8,829 nucleotides of DNA from Deltaproteobacteria bacterium (GTDB taxonomy: Bacteria; Desulfobacterota_B; Binatia; Bin18): assembly GCA_012271025.1 (NCBI GenBank), contig JAAXHF010000545.1:1-8829 (forward strand). Direction: 5' to 3'. This document shows positions 1 through 7,400 of the stretch, piece after piece. The notes under the pieces are model-generated. The model made no database searches. It saw only the letters and a program-made list of their open reading frames with translations, and was not told where the DNA came from. Each line of letters opens with the position of its first letter. The stretch's first letter is position 1. Made by a program: the position numbers and the translations under genes.

Positions 1-2260
1 GGTCCGGGCTCAGCTGTTCCCGCCGGCGGACCGGCAGCTCAATGATAAAGCGACTGCCGTGGGGGAGATTGTCCCGCACGCGCAAAAATGCCTGATGGTC
101 GGCCACCACCGTGGCCACTATCGCCAAGCCCAGACCCGTGCCGTCTTTTTTGGTCGAAAAATAGGGCTCGAACAAACGGTCCTTGATCTCGGCCGGAATA
201 CCGCAGCCGGTATCAGCCACCTCGAGCCGGACGATGCCGACCGAGCGGAAAAAGCGGGTCACCACCTCAATACGACCCGCCTTGGGACTGCCGTTGACCG
301 GTGTCCGGCAGGCGGCCACCGCGTTGTCCAGCAGGTTGCGAATCATCCGTTTGATGCCCTCGCGGTCAAGGTCCAACAGCGGCAACTCGGGGTCGTGGGA
401 CAGGCTGAACTCCAGGTTCCGGTGCGCCTCGGAAAAGATGACAATCACCTCCTGGATCAGGGCGTTCAGGTTCTCCGGCCGGTACTCGGCGGTCGGCAGG
501 CGGGCAAAGGTCGAAAACTCGTTGACCAGCCGTTTAATCGTATCGACCTCATGGGCAATGCTCTGGACACACTCGTCAAAAACGCCCTGAGAATCGGACA
601 GCTGCGGCGCAAAGCGGCGGTGCAGGCGCTGCGCGGCAAGCTGAATCGGAGTCAGCGGATTTTTGATCTCGTGGGCAATGCGGTAGGCGACCTCGCGCCA
701 GGCTTCCATGCGTTCGACCCGGATGATCTGCGTCACGTCCTCGAAAAAGCACACTCCGCCCAACACGTCCCCGCGCTCATCGGTCAGCGGCGCGGCCGTC
801 ACCAGCAGGGTCAGGGCGTGGTCGTCGCGCAGCAGGCGCAGCTGGGCCTGGTGTTCGGGTCCGCTCTCGTCCCCGGCGTTCGGGCGGTCGAGCGATTCAC
901 TCAGCAGGGCGCCGACCATCCGTCGCAGTTCGGCGAACTCGCCCGCCCCGAACACCTCATGGTAGTCTCGCTCAACAGCTCGCTCAGCCGCTAGCCCGAG
1001 CAGGTGTTCGGCAGCCCGATTGACCGTCGAAACCAGGCCGGTCCGGTCCAGGGAGACGACCCCGGTGTTCATATTGGCCAACAGGATTTCCATGTAGCGC
1101 CGACGGGCTTCCAACTCGTGGTGGCTCTGCTGCAAGTCGGTCGTCATCCGGTTAAAGGCGGCCACCAGAGTCCCAACCTCGTCCTCGCCTTCGCCTTCGA
1201 GCCGGGGGGTCCAGTGGCCTTGGGCCACCTCACGGGTTGCCGCAGCCAGTTGTTGGAGGGGAACAGCGATCTTCTTCGACAAAAAGAAACCCAGCCACAC
1301 CGCAGCAAAGACCGCGACCAGGGTGACCAGAAACATGGTGATCAAATAGTTGTTCTTCATCGGCTGCTTGAGGATTCTGAACTGCCGATACTCGCGGAAG
1401 GCGTCCGCCACCTGGCCTCCCTGACTGGCCACATGGGGCGGCACCGCGTATTCAACGACCACCGCTCCGGCCACCTCACCGCGATCCAGAATGGGCACGC
1501 CGCCACGCACGACCTCGGTCTGGCCCAGGAAATAGGTCTGGCGGACGGCGGTCGTGCGGAATACCCGGTCGAGCAGTTTGGCGTCCAGGCTGCCGTCCCC
1601 ACCAAACGCGCGGTCCGGCCCCGAGGCGCTCGCCACGAGCTGCCGCTCGGGACCAAAGACCAGAATCCGGCCCAACTCGAAGCGCTGGCGGGTGTGTTCA
1701 AGCAGGGGCGCCAGCGCCTGACCGTGCTCGGCGGTCGCTCTCTGAGTCGCTATCTCAGTGGCCAGACCGCGGGCGTGAAACAGGGCTTCGTCGGCCAAAT
1801 GGTCGTAGAAGGCATCGACAACGCTGAGCGCTCCGCCCAGCGAGTCTTCGATCTCGTTGGAGAACCAGTTGTCGATGGACCGGTTGACAAAGCCGATGCC
1901 GATTAAAAACAGCAGAATGGCCGGCAACAGGGAAATCGCCACAAAGGCCAGGACCAGCTGAAAGCGCAAATACGCGCCCGGCAGCTTCTGCCGCCGCTCG
2001 TAAAAGAGTTTGACCAGATTGCGACCGACCAGAAAAACGAGCAGGACGAGCAGAATGATATTGAGGTTGATCAGCAGGACGAAGACGATATTGCTGCTCA
2101 GGCTGTGGGTGTTGCTGAGCTGCGGCAGCGGACTCTGAAAGACGGCAAACAGCCCCACGCCAAGCGCGGCGATCAGAATCAGCACGCCTTCCCAGCGCCG
2201 GCGGCGTTTGGCCTGCTCAGACTCTGGGGGTGGGGAAGTGGACGGCGGTCGCGTGTCCAT
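1..2260 (-). CDS. NtrY-like membrane sensor histidine kinase (3' end beyond window)
   Basis: Reading the minus strand from the ATG at 2258-2260 gives about 753 codons with no stop before position 1, so only the extreme C-terminus is missing. Hydrophobic segments lie at about residues 25-42, 58-79 and 98-125, then a periplasmic sensor region of about 180 residues, a fourth membrane segment (about 307-329) and a HAMP domain (330-380). A PAS domain (about 390-510) follows, then the kinase core: H-box RIAHEIKNPLTPIQLAAQRL with phospho-acceptor His530, N-box NLLDNA (Asn646), G1 DTGCGIP, F-box FEPYFSTKK and G2 GTGLGLAIV (from Gly707). HEIKNPLTPIQL and this topology are typical of NtrY, the kinase that phosphorylates the sigma54-dependent regulator NtrX. 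It should act in the inner membrane; its signal cannot be read from sequence. It starts 29 bp after ruvB, with AGGTGAG 4 nt before the ATG. The family call is firm; a nitrogen-sensing role is not shown. Confidence 0.93.
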   Translation of the reverse strand, partial: MDTRPPSTSPPPESEQAKRRRRWEGVLILIAALGVGLFAVFQSPLPQLSNTHSLSSNIVFVLLINLNIILLVLLVFLVGRNLVKLFYERRQKLPGAYLRFQLVLAFVAISLLPAILLFLIGIGFVNRSIDNWFSNEIEDSLGGALSVVDAFYDHLADEALFHARGLATEIATQRATAEHGQALAPLLEHTRQRFELGRILVFGPERQLVASASGPDRAFGGDGSLDAKLLDRVFRTTAVRQTYFLGQTEVVRGGVPILDRGEVAGAVVVEYAVPPHVASQGGQVADAFREYRQFRILKQPMKNNYLITMFLVTLVAVFAAVWLGFFLSKKIAVPLQQLAAATREVAQGHWTPRLEGEGEDEVGTLVAAFNRMTTDLQQSHHELEARRRYMEILLANMNTGVVSLDRTGLVSTVNRAAEHLLGLAAERAVERDYHEVFGAGEFAELRRMVGALLSESLDRPNAGDESGPEHQAQLRLLRDDHALTLLVTAAPLTDERGDVLGGVCFFEDVTQIIRVERMEAWREVAYRIAHEIKNPLTPIQLAAQRLHRRFAPQLSDSQGVFDECVQSIAHEVDTIKRLVNEFSTFARLPTAEYRPENLNALIQEVIVIFSEAHRNLEFSLSHDPELPLLDLDREGIKRMIRNLLDNAVAACRTPVNGSPKAGRIEVVTRFFRSVGIVRLEVADTGCGIPAEIKDRLFEPYFSTKKDGTGLGLAIVATVVADHQAFLRVRDNLPHGSRFIIELPVRRREQLSPD

Positions 2261-2264
2261 AGGT

Positions 2265-2271
2265 CTCACCT
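2265..2271 (-). promoter_or_regulatory. Ribosome binding site of the NtrY-like kinase gene
   Basis: On the minus strand AGGTGAG ends 4 nt before the ATG at 2258-2260. It supports this start over later in-frame starts, and the encoded N-terminus (a basic RRRR stretch just before the first membrane segment) fits. Confidence 0.6.
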
Positions 2272-2289
2272 GCTCGACGGTCGCGGGGT

Positions 2290-3372
2290 TCAGAACAGCC
2301 GGTCCTGACCCGAGCCGTCTGTCCCGCCGCTGTGAGCCCGGCCAAAATGGGTATAGGCTTTCAGGGTCGCCAGCCGCCCACGGGGGGTGCGTTGCAGATA
2401 GCCCTCCTGGATCAGATACGGCTCATACACGTCTTCAATCGTATTTTTCTCTTCGCCGATGGCCGCCGCAATCGTTTCGATCCCGACCGGGCCGCCCTGA
2501 AACTTGTCAATAATCGTCAGCAGGACGGTCCGGTCCATTTTGTCAAAACCGACTTCATCAACCTCCAGCAGCTGCAGCGCGGCCTGGGCCACCTCCAGGC
2601 TGACCACCGAGTCGGCCTTGACCTGGGCGAAGTCGCGTACCCGCCGCAGCAGGCGATTGGCAATCCGCGGCGTACCGCGCGACCGGCGCGCAATCTCGGC
2701 CACCCCGTCGGGGTCAATCGTCATGTGCAGGATAGCGGCCGAGCGACGAATGATCTGGTCCAGCTCGGCCGCCCGGTAAAAGTCGAGGCGAAAGGTCGAA
2801 CCGAAACGGTCGCGCAGGGGTGAGGTCAGCAGACCCGAGCGGGTTGTCGCGCCGACCAGGGTAAAGTGCTTGAGCGACAGCTTGACGGTGCGGGCCGAGG
2901 GGCCTTGGCCGACCACCAGATCGAGCTGAAAATCCTCCATGGCTGGATACAGGAATTCTTCCACCACCCGGTTCAGGCGGTGAATTTCGTCGATGAACAG
3001 CACATCCCCGTCTTCGAGGTTGGTCAGGATGGCCGCCAGATCGCCCGGCCGTTCAATCACCGGCCCGGTCGTGGCCCGAATATCTACCCCCATTTCCCGG
3101 GCAATAATATGGGCCATCGAGGTCTTGCCCAGCCCCGGAGGGCCGTAAAACAGCAGGTGGTCGAGCACGTCGCCGCGTTGTTTGGCCGCCTGAATGGCGA
3201 TGCGCAGGTTCTGTTTGGTACTCTCCTGGCCGATGTAGTCGTCGAGGCTGCGGGGACGCAGCGAGCCCTCAAGCCGCGCTTCGCCACCGCTCTCGACTGC
3301 ATCCCCGCCGTCTTCGGGCGACGGCTCCAGGTCGAGCACGGGGTCTCTGGGTGATGCTTTTGGCTCGCTCAC
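2290..3372 (-). CDS. ruvB: Holliday junction branch migration DNA helicase RuvB
   Basis: RuvB is the hexameric AAA+ motor that, loaded by RuvA, drives branch migration of Holliday junctions during recombinational repair in the cytoplasm. The 360-residue product has [11 protein letters not shown] (39-49), Walker A GPPGLGKT (77-84), Walker B LFIDEIH (125-131), sensor-1 TLVGATTR (171-178), the arginine-finger region SPLRDRFG (184-191), sensor-2 [13 protein letters not shown] (232-244) and the C-terminal winged helix with [16 protein letters not shown] (293-308). The start is a GTG (3370-3372) that overlaps the ruvA stop, implying translational coupling. A GGAG lies 9 nt upstream inside ruvA. The first 35 or so residues are an acidic, low-complexity extension before the conserved core, slightly longer than usual. 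All ATPase motifs are intact. Confidence 0.98.
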   Translation of the reverse strand: MSEPKASPRDPVLDLEPSPEDGGDAVESGGEARLEGSLRPRSLDDYIGQESTKQNLRIAIQAAKQRGDVLDHLLFYGPPGLGKTSMAHIIAREMGVDIRATTGPVIERPGDLAAILTNLEDGDVLFIDEIHRLNRVVEEFLYPAMEDFQLDLVVGQGPSARTVKLSLKHFTLVGATTRSGLLTSPLRDRFGSTFRLDFYRAAELDQIIRRSAAILHMTIDPDGVAEIARRSRGTPRIANRLLRRVRDFAQVKADSVVSLEVAQAALQLLEVDEVGFDKMDRTVLLTIIDKFQGGPVGIETIAAAIGEEKNTIEDVYEPYLIQEGYLQRTPRGRLATLKAYTHFGRAHSGGTDGSGQDRLF

Positions 3373-3959
3373 GCGCTCAGACTCCGTAGCGATTCCTGGA
3401 TAATATCGGTCAGCGTTGACCGCCCATCCCGCAGGGCGTTCTGGACCGCTTTTTCGGCCTGGGACTGACGATAGCCCAGGTTGACCAGGGCCGACACCGC
3501 ATCCGTGGAAACCGGAACCTGGGCACCGGGAATGGCCGCACCGTCACTGCCGGGAAGCGTCCCGACCTTTTCCCGCAGCTCGACGACCAAACGCTCGGCC
3601 GTTCTCCGCCCGACCCCCGGAACCGCCAGCAGCCGGGTCACATCACCGGCACGCAGGGCGTCCTCAAGGTCCTCAACCGGAATGCCGGACAGGATGTTGA
3701 CGGCCAGTCGGGGGCCGATCCCGCTCACCCCCTTGAGCAGCACAAACCCGGCCTTTTCCTGTTCATCGAGAAAACCGAACAGCTGCAAGATATCTTCACG
3801 CACATGGGTATGGATATGCAGGCTGACCGGCTGGCCTCGCTCGGGCAGGCGATAGAAGGTCTGAAGCGAGACAAACACCTGATAGCCCACCCCCCCGACA
3901 TCGACAATCAGGTGATCCGGCGCCTTGTCTTCGACTCTGCCGCTCAGACGCGCAATCAT
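3369..3959 (-). CDS. ruvA: Holliday junction branch migration complex subunit RuvA
   Basis: RuvA is the tetrameric protein that binds the four-way junction in a square-planar form and recruits RuvB rings. The 196-residue product starts [10 protein letters not shown], a typical RuvA beginning. It has an N-terminal OB-fold (about 1-62, with [14 protein letters not shown] at 50-63) and two helix-hairpin-helix motifs, [14 protein letters not shown] (77-90) and [14 protein letters not shown] (112-125), followed by a flexible Gly/Ala/Pro linker (about 133-150). The C-terminal domain III (about 151-196, containing VSALVNLGY) contacts RuvB. It begins 2 nt after the ruvC stop, without a strong Shine-Dalgarno, and its TGA overlaps the GTG of ruvB. 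Both junctions suggest translational coupling in a ruvCAB transcript. Length and motifs are normal for the family. Confidence 0.97.
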   Translation of the reverse strand: MIARLSGRVEDKAPDHLIVDVGGVGYQVFVSLQTFYRLPERGQPVSLHIHTHVREDILQLFGFLDEQEKAGFVLLKGVSGIGPRLAVNILSGIPVEDLEDALRAGDVTRLLAVPGVGRRTAERLVVELREKVGTLPGSDGAAIPGAQVPVSTDAVSALVNLGYRQSQAEKAVQNALRDGRSTLTDIIQESLRSLSA

Positions 3960-3961
3960 CG

Positions 3962-4591
3962 TCAGCCCCGGCCTCGTGCCGGCCCCCCGACCACCCGCTC
4001 GGGAGCCAGACTGTCAATAGACACCTGACGCCACGAACGCGGGCTTTTTTTCCGACCTCCTGTCAGTGCGGCCAGCTGGGTCTGAATTTGGGCCGCCAGC
4101 GGTGAGGTATGACAGTGGCACACCGCTGCGGCCAGGGCGTCCGTGGCGTCCGGGCTGGTCGGCAAAGCCCGTGCATTGCCCAGCAGCGCAAACACCGCTT
4201 TCTGCACCTGGGTCTTATTCGCCCGGCCATAACCGACTACCGCAGTCTTGATCTCGGTCGGATTGTACTCGGCAATGTGCAGCCCGGCCTGAGCCGCGGC
4301 CAGCAGGATCACGCCCCGCGCTTCGCCGAGCCGAAACGCGCTCTGGACATTATAGGCCACAAACGCTTTTTCGAGACTCAGGGTGTGAGGCGTCCATTGC
4401 TCAATCACCTCGGCGATGCCGGCGTGCACCACCCGCAGCCGTTCCGGCAAGGAGGAGAAGCCGGTGGTCGAGATCACACCACCGGCGCAAAAAGCGAGAG
4501 CCCGGCCTCGGCGGTCAACAATACCCCAGCCGGTCTGCCGCGTCCCGGGGTCTACCCCAAGCACCCGCTGTGCTGTTTCCGTGCGTCCCAC
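3962..4591 (-). CDS. ruvC: Crossover junction endodeoxyribonuclease RuvC
   Basis: RuvC is the dimeric, metal-dependent resolvase that cuts Holliday junctions symmetrically after RuvAB migration. The RNase H-like fold is clear: VLGVDPGTRQTGWGIV holds the first catalytic Asp, LSLEKAF the Glu, and SPDATDALAAAVCHCH the last two Asp residues. With the GTG start these are D14, E74, D148 and D151, matching E. coli D7, E66, D138 and D141. An upstream in-frame ATG exists at 4604-4606, but its next codons, ATG AGG AGG AGA, are themselves a near-perfect Shine-Dalgarno lying 6 nt before the GTG at 4589-4591. I therefore prefer the GTG start (209 residues; 214 from the ATG). The C-terminus runs about 35 residues past the usual end, is rich in Arg, Gly and Ser, and is probably disordered. 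It lies 2 nt before ruvA. Confidence 0.95.
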   Translation of the reverse strand: MGRTETAQRVLGVDPGTRQTGWGIVDRRGRALAFCAGGVISTTGFSSLPERLRVVHAGIAEVIEQWTPHTLSLEKAFVAYNVQSAFRLGEARGVILLAAAQAGLHIAEYNPTEIKTAVVGYGRANKTQVQKAVFALLGNARALPTSPDATDALAAAVCHCHTSPLAAQIQTQLAALTGGRKKSPRSWRQVSIDSLAPERVVGGPARGRG

Positions 4592-4597
4592 CTGTCT

Positions 4598-4603
4598 CCT
4601 CCT
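4598..4603 (-). promoter_or_regulatory. Ribosome binding site that decides the ruvC start
   Basis: On the minus strand AGGAGG (4603 to 4598) lies 6 nt before the GTG at 4589-4591. It directly follows an in-frame ATG (4604-4606), so using that ATG would bury the ribosome site in codons 2-3. The GTG is the more plausible start. Confidence 0.7.
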
Positions 4604-4613
4604 CATCGAACCG

Positions 4614-4641
4614 GTCAGCGTGTCGATGCGCTAACGCTGAC
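4614..4641. other. Inverted repeat in the yebC-ruvC gap
   Basis: GTCAGCGT (4614-4621) and ACGCTGAC (4634-4641) form a perfect 8-bp stem with a 12-nt loop. In the direction of the yebC-ruvC genes the stem sits about 11 nt upstream of the ruvC Shine-Dalgarno and has no T-run after it. On the plus strand it is followed by GGG and four T residues, weakly terminator-like. It could be a leader structure, a processing site or a weak terminator facing the opposite direction. Confidence 0.4.
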
Positions 4642-4668
4642 GGGTTTTGCCCCCACCTCTGTGCGTGA

Positions 4669-5421
4669 TCAGGCCGCGCTCAAGCGCTCGAAGTCCTCTT
4701 CAGAGAACTCACAGTTGGCGGCCACACTCTGGATATCGTCGTGTTCCTGCAACACATCGAGCAGTTTATACACCTGCTCGGCCTCTTTCCCGGACAGGCT
4801 GACCGTGTTTTGGGGGATGAGCGTCACCTCAGCCGACGGCATGGCCAGACCGGCCTGCTCAAGCGCAGTGTGCACCGCGTCAAAATCCTCCGGGCTGGTC
4901 ACCACCTCGAACGCGCCCTCACCGCCACTCACGTCTTCGGCTCCGGCTTCGAGGACAATCTCCATCAGTTGGTCTTCGTCAACCTGCTCGGCTTCGACCG
5001 AAATGATACCCTTTTTGTCAAACATCCAGGCAACCGAATTCGAGGTGCCCAGGCTACCGCCATGCTTGGTCAGAAAATGGCGGATCTCGGCCACCGTGCG
5101 GTTTTTGTTATCGGTCAGGACTTGCAGCATGATCGCCACCCCGCCCGGCCCGTGGCCCTCGTACACCACCTCCTCATAATGGACGCCTTCGAGTTCGCCG
5201 GCGCCTTTTTTGATCGCCCGCTCAATCGTGTCGTTCGGCATACTGGCCGCCTTGGCCGCAGCCAGGGCCGTTCGCAGACGCGGGTTGGCTGACACATCAC
5301 TGCCGCCCATGCGGGCCGAAATAGTCAGGTCTTTAATCAGTTTGTTGAACAGTTTGCCCCGGCGGGCATCCTTGACCGCCTTTTTGTGCTTGATCGTACT
5401 CCATTTAGAGTGGCCGGACAT
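4669..5421 (-). CDS. yebC: YebC/PmpR/TACO1-family protein
   Basis: The 250-residue product is full length for the family. It starts with the hallmark MSGHSKWSTIKHKKAVKDA, followed by RGKLFNKLIKDL, NPRLRTALAAAKAASMPNDT, YEGHGPGGVAIM, NKNRTVAEIRH and GSLGTSNSVAWMF. Members were first named as probable transcriptional regulators (PmpR in Pseudomonas). More recent work links YebC and mitochondrial TACO1 to translation through proline-rich stretches on the ribosome. Sequence alone does not separate these roles here. The gene has a good AGGAGG 9 nt before its ATG and precedes ruvC by 77 bp (to the GTG), the common yebC-ruvCAB arrangement of Gram-negative bacteria. It is probably the first gene of the operon, since a 144-bp non-coding gap separates it from the permease. 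Confidence 0.97.
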   Translation of the reverse strand: MSGHSKWSTIKHKKAVKDARRGKLFNKLIKDLTISARMGGSDVSANPRLRTALAAAKAASMPNDTIERAIKKGAGELEGVHYEEVVYEGHGPGGVAIMLQVLTDNKNRTVAEIRHFLTKHGGSLGTSNSVAWMFDKKGIISVEAEQVDEDQLMEIVLEAGAEDVSGGEGAFEVVTSPEDFDAVHTALEQAGLAMPSAEVTLIPQNTVSLSGKEAEQVYKLLDVLQEHDDIQSVAANCEFSEEDFERLSAA

Positions 5422-5430
5422 GGGAATGGC

Positions 5431-5436
5431 CCTCCT
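5431..5436 (-). promoter_or_regulatory. Ribosome binding site of yebC
   Basis: AGGAGG on the minus strand lies 9 nt before the ATG at 5419-5421, a perfect core. It agrees with the family-conserved N-terminus MSGHSKW. Confidence 0.75.
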
Positions 5437-5533
5437 GCGCGATGAATTCTGGTTTCGTGCTTAGCATATCGGGACGGCTGAGTAAACGGAGAAATCGCTG
5501 TCCGATAGCGTCCAAGAAAATGCTAAAGGTCTG

Positions 5534-5558
5534 AAAAATATAGGGTTTCGCAATACCC
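5534..5558 (-). terminator. Possible weak terminator after the permease gene
   Basis: About 8 nt after the permease stop (5566-5568), the minus strand reads GGGT, an 8-nt loop, ACCC, then TATATTTTT. The stem is only 4 bp (positions 5543-5558 including the loop), so intrinsic termination would be inefficient. The U-rich tract in the right place and orientation is the main support. The remaining gap to yebC (5437-5533) probably contains the yebC promoter, but I see no convincing -35/-10 pair. Confidence 0.35.
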
Positions 5559-5565
5559 CGGCGTT

Positions 5566-7314
5566 CTATGCGGCGCCGCTGGCCTCGACCCGGACCGTCA
5601 CCACAGCCGTGTCGTGATACTGCTGGTGGCGTACGGACGAGGCGAAGTGACGCAGCAGGCGTAGCGACAGCTCATCCTCGGCCGGCGTCCCGGCCGCGCC
5701 TTCCTCGAGCAGGGCCAACTGGTCCTCGAGGTTCTGATCACCGGTCGCGGACACAAACTCCAACTCTGCGGCGTTCGCGTCGCTGCGCGCGACCACCAGC
5801 AGGCGCCGTCCTTCGGCCGCCTGCTCGCCGTCCTCTGACCGCAGCAGAGTCAGCAAGGTCTCTTCGCCAGCCGAGCATAGGCGTTCGGTTGACTCAGTAT
5901 TCCAGCCCTGCCGCGAGGCAAAACCGCGCAGAAAACGCTCAATGTTCGGCACGGCCTCAATGCTCAAGCTCATCTCAAGCCGGCGGCGCGGTCCGGTCAC
6001 TTCCATGAACAGGCTAAGAACGACGGCGGCCAAGCCGCCCACAGTCATGCCGTTGCCCAGCAAGGCACCCCAGGTCTCATTGAAATAGTCGGCGAAGATC
6101 ACCCCATTCTGGAAGCCCACCCCGATCCAAAAGGACAGTCCGGCCACCACGGCCTTGCGGTAATCAATACCGTCCTGGACGACGATCTTCATCCCCTGCA
6201 TGAACAGCAGCCCCATCAGCATGGTTGCGTAGGCGCCGACCACCGGGTTTGGAATGGCCAGCAGAAGCGCCGTGACTTTGGGAAAAAAGGCCAGCACGAC
6301 AAAAATGATCCCCATGCACACCCCAACGCTGCGGGCGGCCACGCCGGTCAGTTCGGCCAGCGGTACGCTCGACGAGTAGGTCGTGTTCGGCACGGTTGCG
6401 GCAAAGCCGGACAGCAGGTTGCCTAGGCCGTCGGCGGCCAGCGAGCCCTGCACCGTGCGGAAATCGACCGCCCGCGGCGTGCGCCACGAGACCCGCTGCA
6501 CGGCGACCGTATCACCGACCGTCTCAATCGCCCCGACCAGGGTCACGAACACAAAGGCCGGCAGGAGCGCCCAGAAGGCCGGGCCAAAGCTCAGGTCAAA
6601 CCCAGCCCAGCCACCCGTCGGGAAGCCGACCCAGGCGGCCGCGCCCACCTGCTCAGTGTCATACAGACCAAACACTGAGGCGGCCACACAGCCCACGCCA
6701 ATGCCGATGACCGGCGCCCACAGGCGCCAGATGCCCGAGGCGCGCAGCACGAAGACGACGCTGGTGACCAGGGTCACCGCAGCGCTGAGCGGAGCCGCAG
6801 CCGACGGCGTGCCCTCGGGCACCTCGGTCAACAGCTGGAACATGATCGGCATGATGGTGACGGCGATCAGGGCGATCACCGTCCCCGACACGACCGGCGT
6901 GATGATCCGGCGCAGCAGGGCCAGCCGCGCCGACAGCGCGAACTGGAACAGCGACGAGACAACAACGAGGGTCGCCAGCAGCCCCGGCCCGCCCTCGACC
7001 AGAGCGGCGATGCACACGGCAATGAAGGTGCCGGAGGTGCCCATGATGAGGACATAACCGGAGCCAATGCGCCACAGCTGGGCGGCCTGCAGGGCGGTCG
7101 TCAGCCCGCAGATCACCAGCGCCGCAAAGATCGCCCAGGACAGGTAGGCCTCGCTCTGGTTGGCCGCCCGGATCACAATCGCCGGAGTCAGCACGATACC
7201 GGCCAGCACCAGCAGGGCGTACTGAAAGCCGAGGCCAAGGGACAGCAGATGCGGCGGCCGCTCATTGGGTTCGTAGCGGATGTCCAGAGTGCGGCTCGGG
7301 GATGCGGCGGACAT
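5566..7314 (-). CDS. NCS2-family (xanthine/uracil) permease with C-terminal ATPase-like domain
   Basis: Residues about 22-440 form a hydrophobic, multi-spanning NCS2 (nucleobase-ascorbate transporter) core, likely an inner-membrane nucleobase:H+ or Na+ symporter. Recognisable family segments are GYVLIMGTSGTFI (86-98), the TM8 motif GAIETVGD with Glu264, DGLGNLLSGF (295-304), PNTTYSSS (309-316) and LTGVAARSVG (322-331). Compared with UraA (PNTTYGENIG), the binding-motif Glu and Asn are Ser315 and Ser316 and the Gly is Pro318, so the substrate is uncertain. Family members are usually about 430-500 residues; this one has 582. Residues about 446-582 are soluble: IERFLRGFASRQGW, ERLCSAGEETLLTLL, a central ELEF strand and SLRLLRHFASSV...VVTVRV resemble a degenerate RsbW/histidine-kinase-type ATPase fold. 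GAGGTGA lies just before the ATG. The permease call is firm; the C-terminal call is inference. Confidence 0.9.
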   Translation of the reverse strand: MSAASPSRTLDIRYEPNERPPHLLSLGLGFQYALLVLAGIVLTPAIVIRAANQSEAYLSWAIFAALVICGLTTALQAAQLWRIGSGYVLIMGTSGTFIAVCIAALVEGGPGLLATLVVVSSLFQFALSARLALLRRIITPVVSGTVIALIAVTIMPIMFQLLTEVPEGTPSAAAPLSAAVTLVTSVVFVLRASGIWRLWAPVIGIGVGCVAASVFGLYDTEQVGAAAWVGFPTGGWAGFDLSFGPAFWALLPAFVFVTLVGAIETVGDTVAVQRVSWRTPRAVDFRTVQGSLAADGLGNLLSGFAATVPNTTYSSSVPLAELTGVAARSVGVCMGIIFVVLAFFPKVTALLLAIPNPVVGAYATMLMGLLFMQGMKIVVQDGIDYRKAVVAGLSFWIGVGFQNGVIFADYFNETWGALLGNGMTVGGLAAVVLSLFMEVTGPRRRLEMSLSIEAVPNIERFLRGFASRQGWNTESTERLCSAGEETLLTLLRSEDGEQAAEGRRLLVVARSDANAAELEFVSATGDQNLEDQLALLEEGAAGTPAEDELSLRLLRHFASSVRHQQYHDTAVVTVRVEASGAA

Positions 7315-7317
7315 GGT

Positions 7318-7324
7318 TCACCTC
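7318..7324 (-). promoter_or_regulatory. Ribosome binding site of the permease gene
   Basis: The minus strand reads GAGGTGA ending 3 nt before the ATG at 7312-7314 (core GAGG 6 nt away). It supports this start. The product begins with a short hydrophilic cytoplasmic tail and reaches the first membrane segment at about residue 22. Confidence 0.6.
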
Positions 7325-7371
7325 GTGTTGGATTCATGCACAGACGGATGACACGGGGACTGCTGCCCGGC

Positions 7372-7400
7372 ACTATCACCTGAACGCCGCTTTTTGACAA
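7372..7400 (-). promoter_or_regulatory. Candidate sigma70-like promoter for the permease
   Basis: On the minus strand TTGTCA (7400-7395, 5 of 6 consensus) and GATAGT (7377-7372, 4 of 6) are separated by exactly 17 nt. Transcription would start near 7365, giving a leader of about 50 nt, too short for a typical purine riboswitch. The same -35 sequence read on the plus strand contains a perfect TTGACA (7394-7399), but no good -10 follows it there. Confidence 0.45.

Noticed and set aside
59..1906. Two long plus-strand open frames (about 311 and 300 codons).
   Set aside because: They are antisense to the NtrY-like kinase, whose minus-strand frame shows every kinase motif. Their products have no recognisable domain and arise from GC-rich codon bias.
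4614..4648. Rho-independent terminator on the plus strand.
   Set aside because: The stem is good but only four T residues follow, and no plus-strand gene lies upstream, so it is recorded only as an inverted repeat.
4109..5179. Plus-strand open frame of 356 codons.
   Set aside because: It lies antisense across ruvC and yebC, both firmly identified, has a low-complexity Ser/Thr/Pro-rich product and spans the intergenic gap without a start signal.
6383..7057. Plus-strand open frame of 224 codons opposite the permease.
   Set aside because: The product is biased in Thr, Pro and Arg, typical of a shadow frame of a GC-rich membrane-protein gene.
7315..7370. Purine or other riboswitch in the permease leader.
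   Set aside because: From the candidate promoter the leader is only about 50 nt and no conserved riboswitch core is visible.
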